Positions 16,392 through 25,494 are shown, counted from the stretch's first letter. The stretch: DNA of 51,640 nt from Rhizobium rhizogenes NBRC 13257 (GCF_000696095.1 NZ_BAYX01000028.1:1-51640), one strand, 5' to 3'. The notes: generated from the sequence alone by a model not told the origin. Numbers and translations are program-made.

Positions 16392-18008
16392 ATGAGACTT
16401 TGGCAATTGATCACGGCGAATGCAGTGCTTTTCTTGAGCGTAGGTGTCGCTGCTGCCCAGCAAATGCCGACACCTGAAGAAGCGCATTGCATGGCTCTGC
16501 GGGGAATGTTGATCTCTCGCGACAAGATCGGCGCGCCGGCTCGTCGCGCCGTCGTCTATTCCGCCGACCTTGTCAAAGGCGACCAAGCTGCCGGCGGCGG
16601 CTTCTGCAAGGTGCTCGGCGGGATCGAACCCGTTGATCCCAAGGCGCCGAACATCAATTTCCAAATCAATCTGCCGCTGACCTGGAACGACAGGATTATC
16701 CAGTACGGCGGCGGAGGCTATGACGGAACCCTGATCGAAGCGGTCAAGAATGTTTCCTTCGGATCTGACGCGGTTCAAACACCCCTACAGCGCGGCTATG
16801 TTACCTTCGGCAGCGACAGCGGCCACCAGTCGCCATCAGTGCTCGACGGCAAATTCCTCTTGAACGATGAGGCCCTGGCCAACTTCGGCGGCCTGCAAAT
16901 CAAGAAGACCCACGATGTCACAACGGTAGTGGTTGCCGACTATTACGGCAGGAAGCCGCAAAAGACCTATATCCAAGGCAATTCGCAAGGCGGACACGAA
17001 TCCCTGATTGCGATCCAGCGCTGGCCAGCCGATTACGATGGCGCCATCGTTACCCATCCAGCCAACCCCTTTTCGGCATTACAGCTTTCCGGCAACTATC
17101 TCGCAAAGGCTTTCTACCGCAAGGGGGCCTATCTGAACCCCGCGAAAGTCGAGCTGCTCAACGCGGCCGTTGCGAGAGCTTGCGACAAGCTCGACGGTGT
17201 CGAAGACGGTCTCATTTCGAATACGGAAGCGTGCGACGCGACCTTCAAGGTCGAAGACCTTCGCTGCGGAAACGGAAAGGATGAAGGCGATACATGCCTT
17301 TCAGACACCCAAATCGAGGTTCTGAAGACAATCAATACGCCCTACAAGTCTCCGGTCAGGCTGGAGGACGGTGTCGATGGCTTCGCGCGCTGGCCGATTT
17401 TTCAAGGTGGGGATCTCTATGGCCTGTGGGGTTTCGGCTCATCGCCAGACCTGACAGACCCGCCGACCCCTGTTGCCAATTTCGGCCTTGCCGTCCTTGC
17501 CGATCCATTGATCCGCTACGCCATCGTGCGCGATCCGAAATTCAACACGATAACGTTCGACCCGGCAAAATATGCCAAGCGGATTGCACAGGTTTCCAGG
17601 CTGACCGATGCAAACAATGCCGACTTATCCGCCTTCGAGAAACACGGTGGCAAAATGCTGCAGATGCACGGCACCACCGATTTCGCAATCTCGCCCTACA
17701 ATACGGTTTCCTATTATGAGCGCGTGGTCAAAACGATGGGGATGGAGAATGTCCATGGCTTCATGCGCTTCTACCTCATACCGGGTTTCGGTCATGGCAG
17801 CGGCAAGTTCATCGCCGCCTGGGATCCCCTGACGGCTTTGGAGAACTGGGTCGAAAAGGGAAAAGCGCCGGAGAATCTGACCGTCAGCGATGCCGGCAAG
17901 GATGGTGCCGGCCGCACGCGGCCAATGTGCGAATATCCGTCCTATCCGAGATACAAGCCGGGAGCGACGGATATGAACAAGGCGGAGAATTTCGAATGCA
18001 CGAAATGA
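16392..18008 (+). CDS. Tannase/feruloyl esterase family hydrolase, exported
   Basis: 538 residues with a signal peptide (1-22, cleavage after VAAA). It is an alpha/beta hydrolase of the tannase/feruloyl esterase family, which cleaves gallate or hydroxycinnamate esters from plant material. The nucleophile elbow is GNSQGG with Ser198; probable triad partners are Asp430 (HGTTD) and His468 (GFGHG). A lid segment with DKLDGVEDGLI (265-275) matches the calcium-binding loop of the family. The CS-D-HC disulfide motif of classical tannases is absent, since Ser198 follows Asn and His468 is followed by Gly. The start at 16392 has GGAGGAGG upstream. The gene sits between ugpE and inverted ugpC. Substrate unknown. 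Confidence 0.85.
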   Translation: MRLWQLITANAVLFLSVGVAAAQQMPTPEEAHCMALRGMLISRDKIGAPARRAVVYSADLVKGDQAAGGGFCKVLGGIEPVDPKAPNINFQINLPLTWNDRIIQYGGGGYDGTLIEAVKNVSFGSDAVQTPLQRGYVTFGSDSGHQSPSVLDGKFLLNDEALANFGGLQIKKTHDVTTVVVADYYGRKPQKTYIQGNSQGGHESLIAIQRWPADYDGAIVTHPANPFSALQLSGNYLAKAFYRKGAYLNPAKVELLNAAVARACDKLDGVEDGLISNTEACDATFKVEDLRCGNGKDEGDTCLSDTQIEVLKTINTPYKSPVRLEDGVDGFARWPIFQGGDLYGLWGFGSSPDLTDPPTPVANFGLAVLADPLIRYAIVRDPKFNTITFDPAKYAKRIAQVSRLTDANNADLSAFEKHGGKMLQMHGTTDFAISPYNTVSYYERVVKTMGMENVHGFMRFYLIPGFGHGSGKFIAAWDPLTALENWVEKGKAPENLTVSDAGKDGAGRTRPMCEYPSYPRYKPGATDMNKAENFECTK

Positions 18009-18068
18009 TCTGCGGGCAGGTTTAGAGTCCGGATCGCGGCCGCAGTCGATGACAGCTCAGCATTATAG

Positions 18069-18101
18069 AAAAAGCCCGGAAATCGGTGAGGATTTCCGGG
18101 C
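18069..18101 (-). terminator. Rho-independent terminator of ugpC
   Basis: GCCCGGAAATC (18074-18084) pairs with GATTTCCGGGC (18091-18101), loop 6 bases. On the minus strand a TTTTT run follows. It may also stop the esterase transcript arriving from the other side. Confidence 0.9.
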
Positions 18102-18128
18102 GCACTTGCTGAAAATTGATATCTGAAA

Positions 18129-19241
18129 TCAGTGCGCCATCACCTTGAGAGGCGTGACGGTGGCGATGGCGTCAAGTCTCAGACCAGTGTCCTGGGCGAA
18201 GAGATGGATGTTGTCTCGCGGCAGCTCCAGCGCCACGGCCTGACCCGTTTCACCGGATGTATGGTTGGCGACAGCAACGGCGAAGCTGGAGCCGTTGATA
18301 TCGCAATGGATGACACGGCCGGCGCCAAGCTCCTCGACGAAATCGACTGTTGCCGGAACAGCGCCGGGCGTACCCACCGGCACCAGACGCGCATGTTCAG
18401 GGCGGATGCCGAGGGCGACGGGCTGGCCGGCATGGCGCTTGCCGATATTGGCGTCGATGGAGAACGGCAATCCGTCGAAAATGAACTGCTCGCCATTCGC
18501 CGAGAAAGAGCCTTCGAGGAAATTCATGGCCGGCGAGCCGATGAAGGAGCCGACGAAACGGGTGCGCGGCGTGTTGTAGACTTCCAGCGGCGTGCCGACC
18601 TGCTCGACATTGCCCTTGTACATGACCACCAGCTTGTCGGCGAGCGTCATGGCCTCGACCTGATCGTGGGTGACGAAGACGGACGTGGCCGACAGGCGCT
18701 TATGCAGGCGACGGATCTCGACGCGCATCTGCACGCGCAGCTTGGCGTCGAGGTTGGAGAGTGGCTCGTCGAAGAGGAAGACCTTCGGTTCGCGAATGAT
18801 GGCGCGGCCCATGGCGACGCGTTGGCGCTGGCCGCCGGAAAGCTCGGCCGGCTTGCGGTCGAGGAAATCCTCCAGGCCGACGATGCGAGCGGTTTCCTTG
18901 ATGCGGCGGTCACGCTCCTCGCGCGGCACGCCCGCCACCTTCAGGGCATAGCCCATATTGGCGGCGACATTCATGTGCGGGTAGAGCGCGTAGTTCTGGA
19001 AGACCATGGCGCAGCCGCGTTCACGCGGCTCGAGCTGGTTGACGACCTTGTCGTCGATGACGATCTCGCCCGAAGTGATATCCTCAAGTCCAGCGATCAT
19101 GCGCAACAGGGTGGACTTGCCGCAGCCGGAAGGGCCGAGAATAACCACGAATTCACCGGAACGGAAATTCAGGTCGACGCCATGCACGACCGGATTGCGT
19201 CCATAAGCCTTGCGAACCTGCTCGATCCGGATTTCTGCCAT
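18129..19241 (-). CDS. ugpC: sn-glycerol-3-phosphate ABC transporter ATP-binding protein
   Basis: A 370-residue cytoplasmic ATPase of the MalK/UgpC (CUT1) family. Walker A is GPSGCGKST (36-44), the signature is LSGGQRQRVAMGRA, and Walker B is VFLFDEPLSNLDA. A C-terminal OB-type regulatory domain (about 240-370) includes GIRPEH. The start at 19241 (MAEIRIEQ) follows AGGGAAAA; seven upstream codons are open but unsupported. It would energise UgpAE, although MalK-type ATPases can serve more than one CUT1 importer. It is transcribed alone, convergent with the esterase gene. Confidence 0.9.
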   Translation of the reverse strand: MAEIRIEQVRKAYGRNPVVHGVDLNFRSGEFVVILGPSGCGKSTLLRMIAGLEDITSGEIVIDDKVVNQLEPRERGCAMVFQNYALYPHMNVAANMGYALKVAGVPREERDRRIKETARIVGLEDFLDRKPAELSGGQRQRVAMGRAIIREPKVFLFDEPLSNLDAKLRVQMRVEIRRLHKRLSATSVFVTHDQVEAMTLADKLVVMYKGNVEQVGTPLEVYNTPRTRFVGSFIGSPAMNFLEGSFSANGEQFIFDGLPFSIDANIGKRHAGQPVALGIRPEHARLVPVGTPGAVPATVDFVEELGAGRVIHCDINGSSFAVAVANHTSGETGQAVALELPRDNIHLFAQDTGLRLDAIATVTPLKVMAH

Positions 19242-19374
19242 CTTATTTTCCCTGCCTGTCAATTCTGGGCATGCCAGTCGGCTGGACTGCTAGCGAACTT
19301 GCATTACAGAACGGTGACAGGATCAGGCGAATTGGCTTGAGCGCAGGCTTTTCAGCGTATCCGGCGCATCAAGG

Positions 19375-20205
19375 CTACTCCGCGGGGTGTGGAGTCGGAT
19401 GATGGCCCGAGGCCTGTCGTGGACGACGGTCGCCCGTAATGCGTCTGACGACACGGAAATACAGGCTGTAGGGCAGGAATCTCATGAGTTTCATCTTGTA
19501 GGTGAAGCTCTTCGGGAAAGTGATTTCGAATGACGGTGATTTGAGCCCGGCGGCTATCGCCGTGGCCGCGTCGTTCATCGACATCAGCCCCGGCATTGGA
19601 AATTTGTTCTTCGCCGTCAGCGGCGTTTCGACGAAACCCGGCGTAACCAGCTGAATGCGGATGCCGACGCGATCCAGGTCGAAATTCAGGCTTTCGGCCA
19701 TGTTGATGAGTGCCGCCTTGGTGGCGCCGTAAGCAGCGCCTCCCGGCAGGCCGCCATAGCCTGCCGCCGAGGAGACGATCGCGATCTGGCCGTGCCCTCT
19801 CGCCCGCATATGACGCACCGCCGGCACCAGACAGTTGACGACGCCGTGTAGATTGACGGCGAAGCTGTGGTCGAACACATCATGGTTCAAATCCTCGGCG
19901 CGCGCCGGCAGATAGATCCCGGCATTCAGAACGACCAGGGCCAGCGGGCCATGTTGATATTCGATCGCCGCAACGGTGTGCTCCATGTCCTCGGCACTGG
20001 TGACGTCGCCATCGAGCACGACGATGCTGCCGGACAGCTTGCTCGCTTCCGCCTGCAGCTCAAGCAGCTTGTCGTGACGACGTGCGGTGACGGCAACCTT
20101 GTAGCCCTCGCCGGCAAGCCTCAGCGCCAGCGCACGGCCGATCCCGGAGCTCGCGCCGGTGATCCAGGCCACTCCATGTTCGGGACGGGCGATGAATGGG
20201 CTCAT
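19375..20205 (-). CDS. SDR-family oxidoreductase
   Basis: 276 residues with the Rossmann-fold short-chain dehydrogenase pattern. TGASSGIG (16-23) binds the dinucleotide, NAG is at 94-96, the catalytic Ser is at about 145, and Y159-x-x-x-K163 lies within YGATK. Arg42/Arg43 after the second strand favour NADP(H) over NAD(H). The extended C-terminus (about 225-276, with SFTYKMKLMRFLPYSLYFRVVRR) looks membrane-associating, as in SDR proteins linked to lipid metabolism. The start at 20205 follows GAGGAG. The substrate is unknown, and the flanking genes give no clue. Confidence 0.85.
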   Translation of the reverse strand: MSPFIARPEHGVAWITGASSGIGRALALRLAGEGYKVAVTARRHDKLLELQAEASKLSGSIVVLDGDVTSAEDMEHTVAAIEYQHGPLALVVLNAGIYLPARAEDLNHDVFDHSFAVNLHGVVNCLVPAVRHMRARGHGQIAIVSSAAGYGGLPGGAAYGATKAALINMAESLNFDLDRVGIRIQLVTPGFVETPLTAKNKFPMPGLMSMNDAATAIAAGLKSPSFEITFPKSFTYKMKLMRFLPYSLYFRVVRRITGDRRPRQASGHHPTPHPAE

Positions 20206-20503
20206 GGCTTTTCTCCTCGGCTGGTGACCTGCCCGGATGCCGCATTCAGGCGGTCTTCCTCAGCATTTTAGGACTAGCGCATCATTGTGGCCTCTTTCGG
20301 CCAACATAGGGTACGCATGGGAGAAATCCGTGCCGGCCTGACGGAGGAGCGGACTTTCCGATGGCAACCCGCCAAGTCTTTTGTCGTCCAAGTGGAATTT
20401 TGCGGCCCGGACGGGGAGCGTGGAACAGAATTTCTTGCCTAGACTGCCTTGTGAAGGGAAAAGACCGTTCTTACAGTAGTGCTGAACAGAAGGCAGAGAT
20501 TCC

Positions 20504-21544
20504 ATGACCGTCCATCCCTCCGTCCTAGAAGCAATCGGCAACACGCCATTGATCAAGCTCAAGGGAGCCTCCGAGGCGACGGGCTCGACCATTCTCGGCA
20601 AGGCGGAGTTTTTGAACCCCGGCCAGTCGGTCAAGGATCGCGCTGCGCTCTACATCATCCGCGATGCGGAGAAGAAGGGCTTGCTGAAGCCCGGCGGCGT
20701 CATCGTCGAGGGTACAGCCGGCAATACCGGTATCGGCCTGACCCTCGTCGCCAAGGCGCTCGGCTACCGCACCGTCATCGTCATTCCGGAAACGCAGAGC
20801 CAGGAAAAGAAGGACGCGCTGAAGCTGCTCGGTGCCGAACTCGTCGAAGTGCCGGCGGTTCCCTACAAGAACCCCAACAATTACGTGAAACTCTCCGGCC
20901 GGCTTGCCGCGCAATTGGCAAAGACCGAGCCGAACGGTGCGATCTGGGCCAACCAGTTCGACAACGTCGCCAACCGGCAGGCGCATATCGAGACGACCGC
21001 CAAGGAAATCTGGGCCGACACCGACGGCAAGATCGACGGCTTCATCTGCTCGGTCGGCTCCGGCGGCACGCTGGCAGGCGTCGCCATGGGCCTGCACGCC
21101 TTCAACAAGGACATCAAGATCGGCATCGCCGATCCGGAAGGCGCCGCGCTCTATGAATTCTACAAGAATGGCGAGCTGAAATCCTCCGGCTCCTCGATCA
21201 CCGAGGGTATCGGTCAGGGCCGCGTGACGGCAAACCTGGAGGGGTTCACGCCCGATTACGTCTATCAGGTCACCGATGCCGAAGCCCTGCCCTATGTCTT
21301 CGATCTCGTCGAATATGAAGGTCTTTGCCTCGGCGGTTCGACGGCCATCAACATTGCCGGCGCGGTGCGCCTCGCTAGGGATCTCGGCCCCGGCCACACG
21401 ATCGTGACGATCCTCTGCGACTACGGCAACCGCTATCAGTCCAAGCTTTTCAACCCGGACTTTTTGAAATCGAAGGGTCTGCCGTTGCCGTCATACCTTG
21501 CGAAGAGCTCCGATATTCCGATCCCTTACGAAAACCAAGCGTGA
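20504..21544 (+). CDS. cysK: Cysteine synthase (O-acetylserine sulfhydrylase A type)
   Basis: A 346-residue PLP enzyme of the fold-type II family that makes cysteine from O-acetylserine and sulfide. The PLP Lys is K44 in GQSVKDRAA. The substrate loop EGTAGNTGIGL, the phosphate-binding VGSGGTLAG and the C-terminal CDYGNRYQSKLFN segment are all present. The start at 20504 follows AAGGCAGAG. It is longer than E. coli CysK, with an extra C-terminal tail, as in other alphaproteobacterial homologues. It heads a compact plus-strand block in which the next gene starts 4 bases after its stop. Confidence 0.93.
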   Translation: MTVHPSVLEAIGNTPLIKLKGASEATGSTILGKAEFLNPGQSVKDRAALYIIRDAEKKGLLKPGGVIVEGTAGNTGIGLTLVAKALGYRTVIVIPETQSQEKKDALKLLGAELVEVPAVPYKNPNNYVKLSGRLAAQLAKTEPNGAIWANQFDNVANRQAHIETTAKEIWADTDGKIDGFICSVGSGGTLAGVAMGLHAFNKDIKIGIADPEGAALYEFYKNGELKSSGSSITEGIGQGRVTANLEGFTPDYVYQVTDAEALPYVFDLVEYEGLCLGGSTAINIAGAVRLARDLGPGHTIVTILCDYGNRYQSKLFNPDFLKSKGLPLPSYLAKSSDIPIPYENQA

Positions 21545-21548
21545 CGTC

Positions 21549-22286
21549 ATGCCCGTGAATGCCCTTTATCGTGACGACTTTTATCTTTCGACCGCCGAAG
21601 CCGTCGTCACTGCGATTCACGAGGATGGGGGCATTGAGCTCGACCAGACCTGCTTCTACGCCACCTCGGGCGGACAGCCGGGCGACACAGGTTTCCTCGA
21701 GCGCGCCGACGGTTCGAAGATCATGCTGGGACAGACGAGGCATGGGCCGATTAAGGACATAATCATCCATGTGCCGCTCGAGAGCGAGGCGCAGCCTATC
21801 CTCGGCGAGAAGCTGGTGCTGCATGTCGACTGGCCGCGTCGCTACAAATTGATGCGTATGCACACGGCCTGTCACCTGCTCTCGGTCGTCTGCCAGTTTC
21901 CAATTACTGGTGCAGCCGTCGGCGAGGATGAAAGCCGTGTCGATTTTGACATGAGCGAGACGATCGACAAGGACGAGGTGACGGCGAAGATGATGGCGCT
22001 CGTCAACGAAAACCATCCCGTCTTCGTCCAATGGATCACGGATGAGGAGCTGGCGGCCAATCCGGGCATCGTCAAATCCAAGAATGTGCGCCCGCCCGTC
22101 GGCCTCGGCCGCGTCAGCCTTGTCTGCATCGGCGAGAATTCCGCCGTTGACAGCCAGCCCTGCGGCGGCACACATGTGTCGGAGACACAGGAAGTCGGGG
22201 CAATCCATATCGCCAAGATCGAGAAGAAGGGCAAGGAGAACCGTCGCTTCCGCATTCGTTTCGGCACGCCCACGGACGACGCGTAA
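21549..22286 (+). CDS. Alanyl-tRNA editing hydrolase (AlaX family)
   Basis: A 245-residue free-standing relative of the AlaRS editing domain, which hydrolyses Ser- or Gly-mischarged tRNA-Ala. All zinc-site ligands are visible: H105-x3-H109 (HTACH) and C205-x3-H209 (CGGTH). The N-terminal part holds the conserved SGGQPGD (40-46) of AlaX proteins with the extra N-terminal domain. The start at 21549 lies 4 bases after the cysK stop with no separate strong ribosome binding site, so translation is probably coupled to cysK. The link between serine-derived cysteine synthesis and serine-mischarging control is an inference. Confidence 0.88.
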   Translation: MPVNALYRDDFYLSTAEAVVTAIHEDGGIELDQTCFYATSGGQPGDTGFLERADGSKIMLGQTRHGPIKDIIIHVPLESEAQPILGEKLVLHVDWPRRYKLMRMHTACHLLSVVCQFPITGAAVGEDESRVDFDMSETIDKDEVTAKMMALVNENHPVFVQWITDEELAANPGIVKSKNVRPPVGLGRVSLVCIGENSAVDSQPCGGTHVSETQEVGAIHIAKIEKKGKENRRFRIRFGTPTDDA

Positions 22287-22350
22287 AGCCGGCCAAGTCC
22301 CACATCCTGACACACCCCCCAGAATCAAAAATAGGCAGGGAGAGATCATC

Positions 22351-23208
22351 ATGACAGCGGAGAAAAGCCGTTTCGTCGTATCCGCGGATTGGCTGCAGAA
22401 CGAATTGGGCGCCAAGGATCTGCGCATCCTCGACGCGTCCTTCTATCTGCCGGCGCAGAAGCGTGACGCCGATGCCGAATATGCCAGCGGCCATATTCCC
22501 GGCGCCATCCGCTTCAATCAGGACAAGATAGCCGATCACTCCACTGGTCTGCCGCATACAGTTCCCTCGCCGGAGTTCTTCGCGGCCGAGGTCGGCAAGC
22601 TCGGCATCAGCGAAAACGATCGCATCGTCGTCTATGACGGCCCCGGCCTCTTTGCCTCACCCCGCGTCTGGTGGCTGTTCCGCGCCGTGATGGGCGCAAA
22701 GAACGTCTTCGTGCTGGACGGCGGCCTGGATGGCTGGAAGGCCGAAGGACGGCCGCTGGAAACCGCCCTGCCCGCATTCGCGCCCGTCACCTTCCAGCCG
22801 AACTTCAATGCCGCCCGCGTCGTCTCCTTCGACGAGATGCGCGGCATTGTCGACAGCGGCTCCCTGCAGATCGCCGATGCCCGCAGCGCCGGCCGTTTCG
22901 CCGCTGCCGAGCCGGAACCGCGCGAAGGTATGCGTTCCGGCCATATGCCGGGCGCCAAGAACCTGCCATCCGGCGTCTTTGCCGTGAACGGCAAGTTCAA
23001 GTCGTTGCCCGAACTGCGTGAGACGATCGAGAAGGCTGGCATCGATCTGGAAAAACCCGTCGTTACCACCTGCGGCTCCGGGATCACCGCCGCCATCATT
23101 ACGCTGGCGCTGGAATCGCTCGGCCACGACGCCAACCGGCTCTATGACGGCTCCTGGTCGGAATGGGGCAGCCGTCCGGATACGCCCATCGTCACCGGAA
23201 AGGATTGA
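22351..23208 (+). CDS. sseA: 3-mercaptopyruvate sulfurtransferase
   Basis: 285 residues with two rhodanese domains (about 8-135 and 155-280). The C-terminal active-site loop reads CGSGIT with Cys241, the mercaptopyruvate sulfurtransferase type (CGSGVT) rather than thiosulfate type (CRxGxx). The conserved GHIPGAIRF (47-55) and VYDGPGLFASPRVWW motifs are present. It transfers sulfur from 3-mercaptopyruvate, a cysteine transamination product, to thiol acceptors. The start at 22351 follows AGGGAGAG. It is downstream of cysK-alaX in the same orientation (64-base gap), so the block handles cysteine synthesis and breakdown. Confidence 0.92.
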   Translation: MTAEKSRFVVSADWLQNELGAKDLRILDASFYLPAQKRDADAEYASGHIPGAIRFNQDKIADHSTGLPHTVPSPEFFAAEVGKLGISENDRIVVYDGPGLFASPRVWWLFRAVMGAKNVFVLDGGLDGWKAEGRPLETALPAFAPVTFQPNFNAARVVSFDEMRGIVDSGSLQIADARSAGRFAAAEPEPREGMRSGHMPGAKNLPSGVFAVNGKFKSLPELRETIEKAGIDLEKPVVTTCGSGITAAIITLALESLGHDANRLYDGSWSEWGSRPDTPIVTGKD

Positions 23209-23211
23209 GCG

Positions 23212-23778
23212 TTGCGGCCCGTGAAGACGCCCTCGTCGCTCAAGGTTCATATCACCCGTCTGGAAATGACCGCGCCACCCAAGGCGAGCTTGGCGGTGCC
23301 CGTCAACATCCAGACAGCGATCATGCGTTCGCCTGGCATTCCGCTGCCCTTCTACCGCTATCTCTATCGCCAGGTAGGCGCGCGCTGGCACTGGGTCGAC
23401 CGGCTTCGCATGTCCGACGAAGAGCTGACGGCTGTCCTGCACAATGAACGCAACGATATCAGCGTCCTCTACGTCAACGGCGCCCCGGCAGGATTCTTCG
23501 AATATTTCCGCCAGGATGACGAGACGATCGAGCTCAGCCATTTCGGCCTGATCGAGCACGCGCTCGGCCTCGGCATCGGCAAATGGTTCCTGCTGCAGTC
23601 GCTCTACGCCATATGGACGCTGAACCCGCAGCGCGTCACCACGACCACCAACAATCTCGATCATCCGCGCGCACTGCAGCTCTACCAGATGTTCGGCTTC
23701 TCGCCGGTCTCGACAGGCGAAGGAATCGTGCGGCCACTGAGCGACAAGGAATTGCTGGAGCTGGCGAAAAAGGCCTGA
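23212..23778 (+). CDS. GNAT-family N-acetyltransferase
   Basis: 188 residues with the GNAT fold: a central strand pair (ISVLYVNGAPAGFFEYF), then the acetyl-CoA-binding segment (LSHFGLIEHALGLGIGKWFL, with the modified G-x-G-x-G/A loop GLGIGK). A TTNNLDHPRALQLYQMFGF segment near the C-terminus is typical of the family. The likely start is the TTG at 23212, 3 bases after the sseA stop and preceded by AAAGGA; a GTG at 23221 is the alternative. Translational coupling to sseA suggests one operon. Substrate unknown. Confidence 0.82.
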   Translation: MRPVKTPSSLKVHITRLEMTAPPKASLAVPVNIQTAIMRSPGIPLPFYRYLYRQVGARWHWVDRLRMSDEELTAVLHNERNDISVLYVNGAPAGFFEYFRQDDETIELSHFGLIEHALGLGIGKWFLLQSLYAIWTLNPQRVTTTTNNLDHPRALQLYQMFGFSPVSTGEGIVRPLSDKELLELAKKA

Positions 23779-23849
23779 CGGCAGGAATCGGGTGGCTTCC
23801 GCCTTCCTTGCAGCGCATCACATGACGAACCTCAACAAGGAGATTTGTC

Positions 23850-24359
23850 ATGTCCACCATCGCTTTTGCCGCCATGCCCACGTCCGATGCAGAAAACCTC
23901 TGGAACGGCGGCGCTGATGCTTACGGTCACCGACCGGAGACAATGATCTCCGGCGGCCCCGGCCATCCCTGCCGTCATTGCCTGCGCAATATCGATGCTG
24001 GCCAAGAATTTCTTGTCTTCGCCTATCGGCCGTTTCCTGAATTGCAGCCCTATGCCGAAACCGGGCCGGTCTTCCTGCATAAGGTGCCTTGCGAGCGCTA
24101 TGCAGCCGAGGAAGTGCTGCCGCCGATGCTGACAACCAGCCCCGATTTCATCGTACGCGGCTATGGCGAGAATAACCGCATTGTCTACGGCACCGGCGCC
24201 GTGACGCCGATCGGAGATATCCCCAGCTATGCAGCAGAACTGCTGAACCGCGATGGCATCGCCTATGTGCATGTCCGCTCGGCACGCAACAATTGCTATC
24301 AATGCCGGATCGATAAAAAAGAAGCTCCGGCATATGAGAATGCCGGCGCCTCCATCTGA
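23850..24359 (+). CDS. DUF1203 family protein
   Basis: 169 residues, cytosolic. The motif HPCRHCLRNIDAGQEFLVFAYRPF and the PYAETGPVFLHKVPCERY segment identify DUF1203, a family of unknown function with conserved Cys and His residues that might bind metal (CxxC at about 41-44, plus His and Cys around 76-81). The ATG at 23850 has a perfect AAGGAG 9 bases upstream. It follows the GNAT gene on the same strand after 71 bases and is convergent with ald, whose stop is only 16 bases away. Confidence 0.82.
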   Translation: MSTIAFAAMPTSDAENLWNGGADAYGHRPETMISGGPGHPCRHCLRNIDAGQEFLVFAYRPFPELQPYAETGPVFLHKVPCERYAAEEVLPPMLTTSPDFIVRGYGENNRIVYGTGAVTPIGDIPSYAAELLNRDGIAYVHVRSARNNCYQCRIDKKEAPAYENAGASI

Positions 24360-24375
24360 CGTCGCGCGATGGGCT

Positions 24376-25494
24376 TTACGCTACGTTCAAGACGCTTTCC
24401 GGCGCGAAGGCTTCGTAGCCCAGCGCCTCCGCCACCGGCTTGTTGGTGACGCGGCCCTTGTGGACGTTGAGGCCATTGCGCAGATGCTTGTCCTCGGCGA
24501 TCGCCCGCAGGCCGCGATCGGCCAGCGCCAGGCCGTGATAGATGGTGGCGTTGTTCAGCGCATGCGCCGAGGTGACGGGAACGGCGCCCGGCATGTTGGC
24601 GACGCAGTAATGTACGACGCCGTCGACCTCGTAAGTCGGCTCGGAATGGGTGGTGGCATGCGAGGTTTCGAAGCAGCCGCCCTGGTCGATGGCGACGTCG
24701 ACGATGACCGAGCCCTTCTTCATACCCGATAGCATTTCCCGCGTGACCAACTTCGGCGCGGCGGCGCCGGGGATCAGCACGGCGCCGATGACGAGATCGG
24801 CGGAAAAGACCTCTTCTTCCAGCGCCTGGATGCTGGAATAGCGTGTATGGACACGGCCGTTGAAAATGTCGTCCAACTGGCGCAGGCGCGGCAGCGAGCG
24901 ATCGAGGATGCTGACATCGGCGCCGAGGCCGGCCGCCATCTTGGCGGCATGCAGGCCGACGACACCGCCGCCGATGATCGCCACCTTGGCCGGCAGCACG
25001 CCAGGCACGCCGCCCAGGAGGATGCCGAGGCCACCATTCGCCTTTTGCAAAGCTGTAGCACCCGCCTGGATCGACAGGCGGCCGGCGACCTCCGACATCG
25101 GCGCCAGCAGCGGCAAGCCACCGCGCTCGTCGGTGACGGTTTCATAGGCGATGGCGGTGACGCCGGAGGCAATGAGGCCCTTGGTCTGCTCCGGATCGGG
25201 TGCCAGATGCAGGTAGGTGTAGAGAAGCTGGCCGTCGCGCAATTGCGCCCATTCGGAAGGCTGCGGCTCCTTGACTTTCACGATCATGTCGCACTTTTCG
25301 AAGATGTCCTTAGCGCTGGCGGCGATCTTCGCACCGGCGGCAATATAGGCGTGGTCATCGGCGCCGATGCCGGCACCGGCCTTGGTCTCCACCCAGACCT
25401 CGTGGCCGTGGGCCACATATTCGCGGACCGACGCGGGCGTCAGGCCGACGCGGTATTCGTGGTTCTTGATCTCTTTCGGGCAACCGACACGCAT
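24376..25494 (-). CDS. ald: Alanine dehydrogenase
   Basis: A 372-residue NAD-dependent enzyme interconverting alanine with pyruvate and ammonia. The family's substrate residues are visible: R15 (YRVGL), K75 (VKVKEP) and H96 (YLHLAPD). The NAD site reads IIGGGVVGLHAAKMAAGLGADV at about residue 170. The length matches the family. The start at 25494 follows GGGAGGA; 28 further codons upstream are open but unsupported. It is divergent from an Lrp/AsnC regulator, a standard arrangement for alanine-induced ald control. Confidence 0.95.
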   Translation of the reverse strand: MRVGCPKEIKNHEYRVGLTPASVREYVAHGHEVWVETKAGAGIGADDHAYIAAGAKIAASAKDIFEKCDMIVKVKEPQPSEWAQLRDGQLLYTYLHLAPDPEQTKGLIASGVTAIAYETVTDERGGLPLLAPMSEVAGRLSIQAGATALQKANGGLGILLGGVPGVLPAKVAIIGGGVVGLHAAKMAAGLGADVSILDRSLPRLRQLDDIFNGRVHTRYSSIQALEEEVFSADLVIGAVLIPGAAAPKLVTREMLSGMKKGSVIVDVAIDQGGCFETSHATTHSEPTYEVDGVVHYCVANMPGAVPVTSAHALNNATIYHGLALADRGLRAIAEDKHLRNGLNVHKGRVTNKPVAEALGYEAFAPESVLNVA

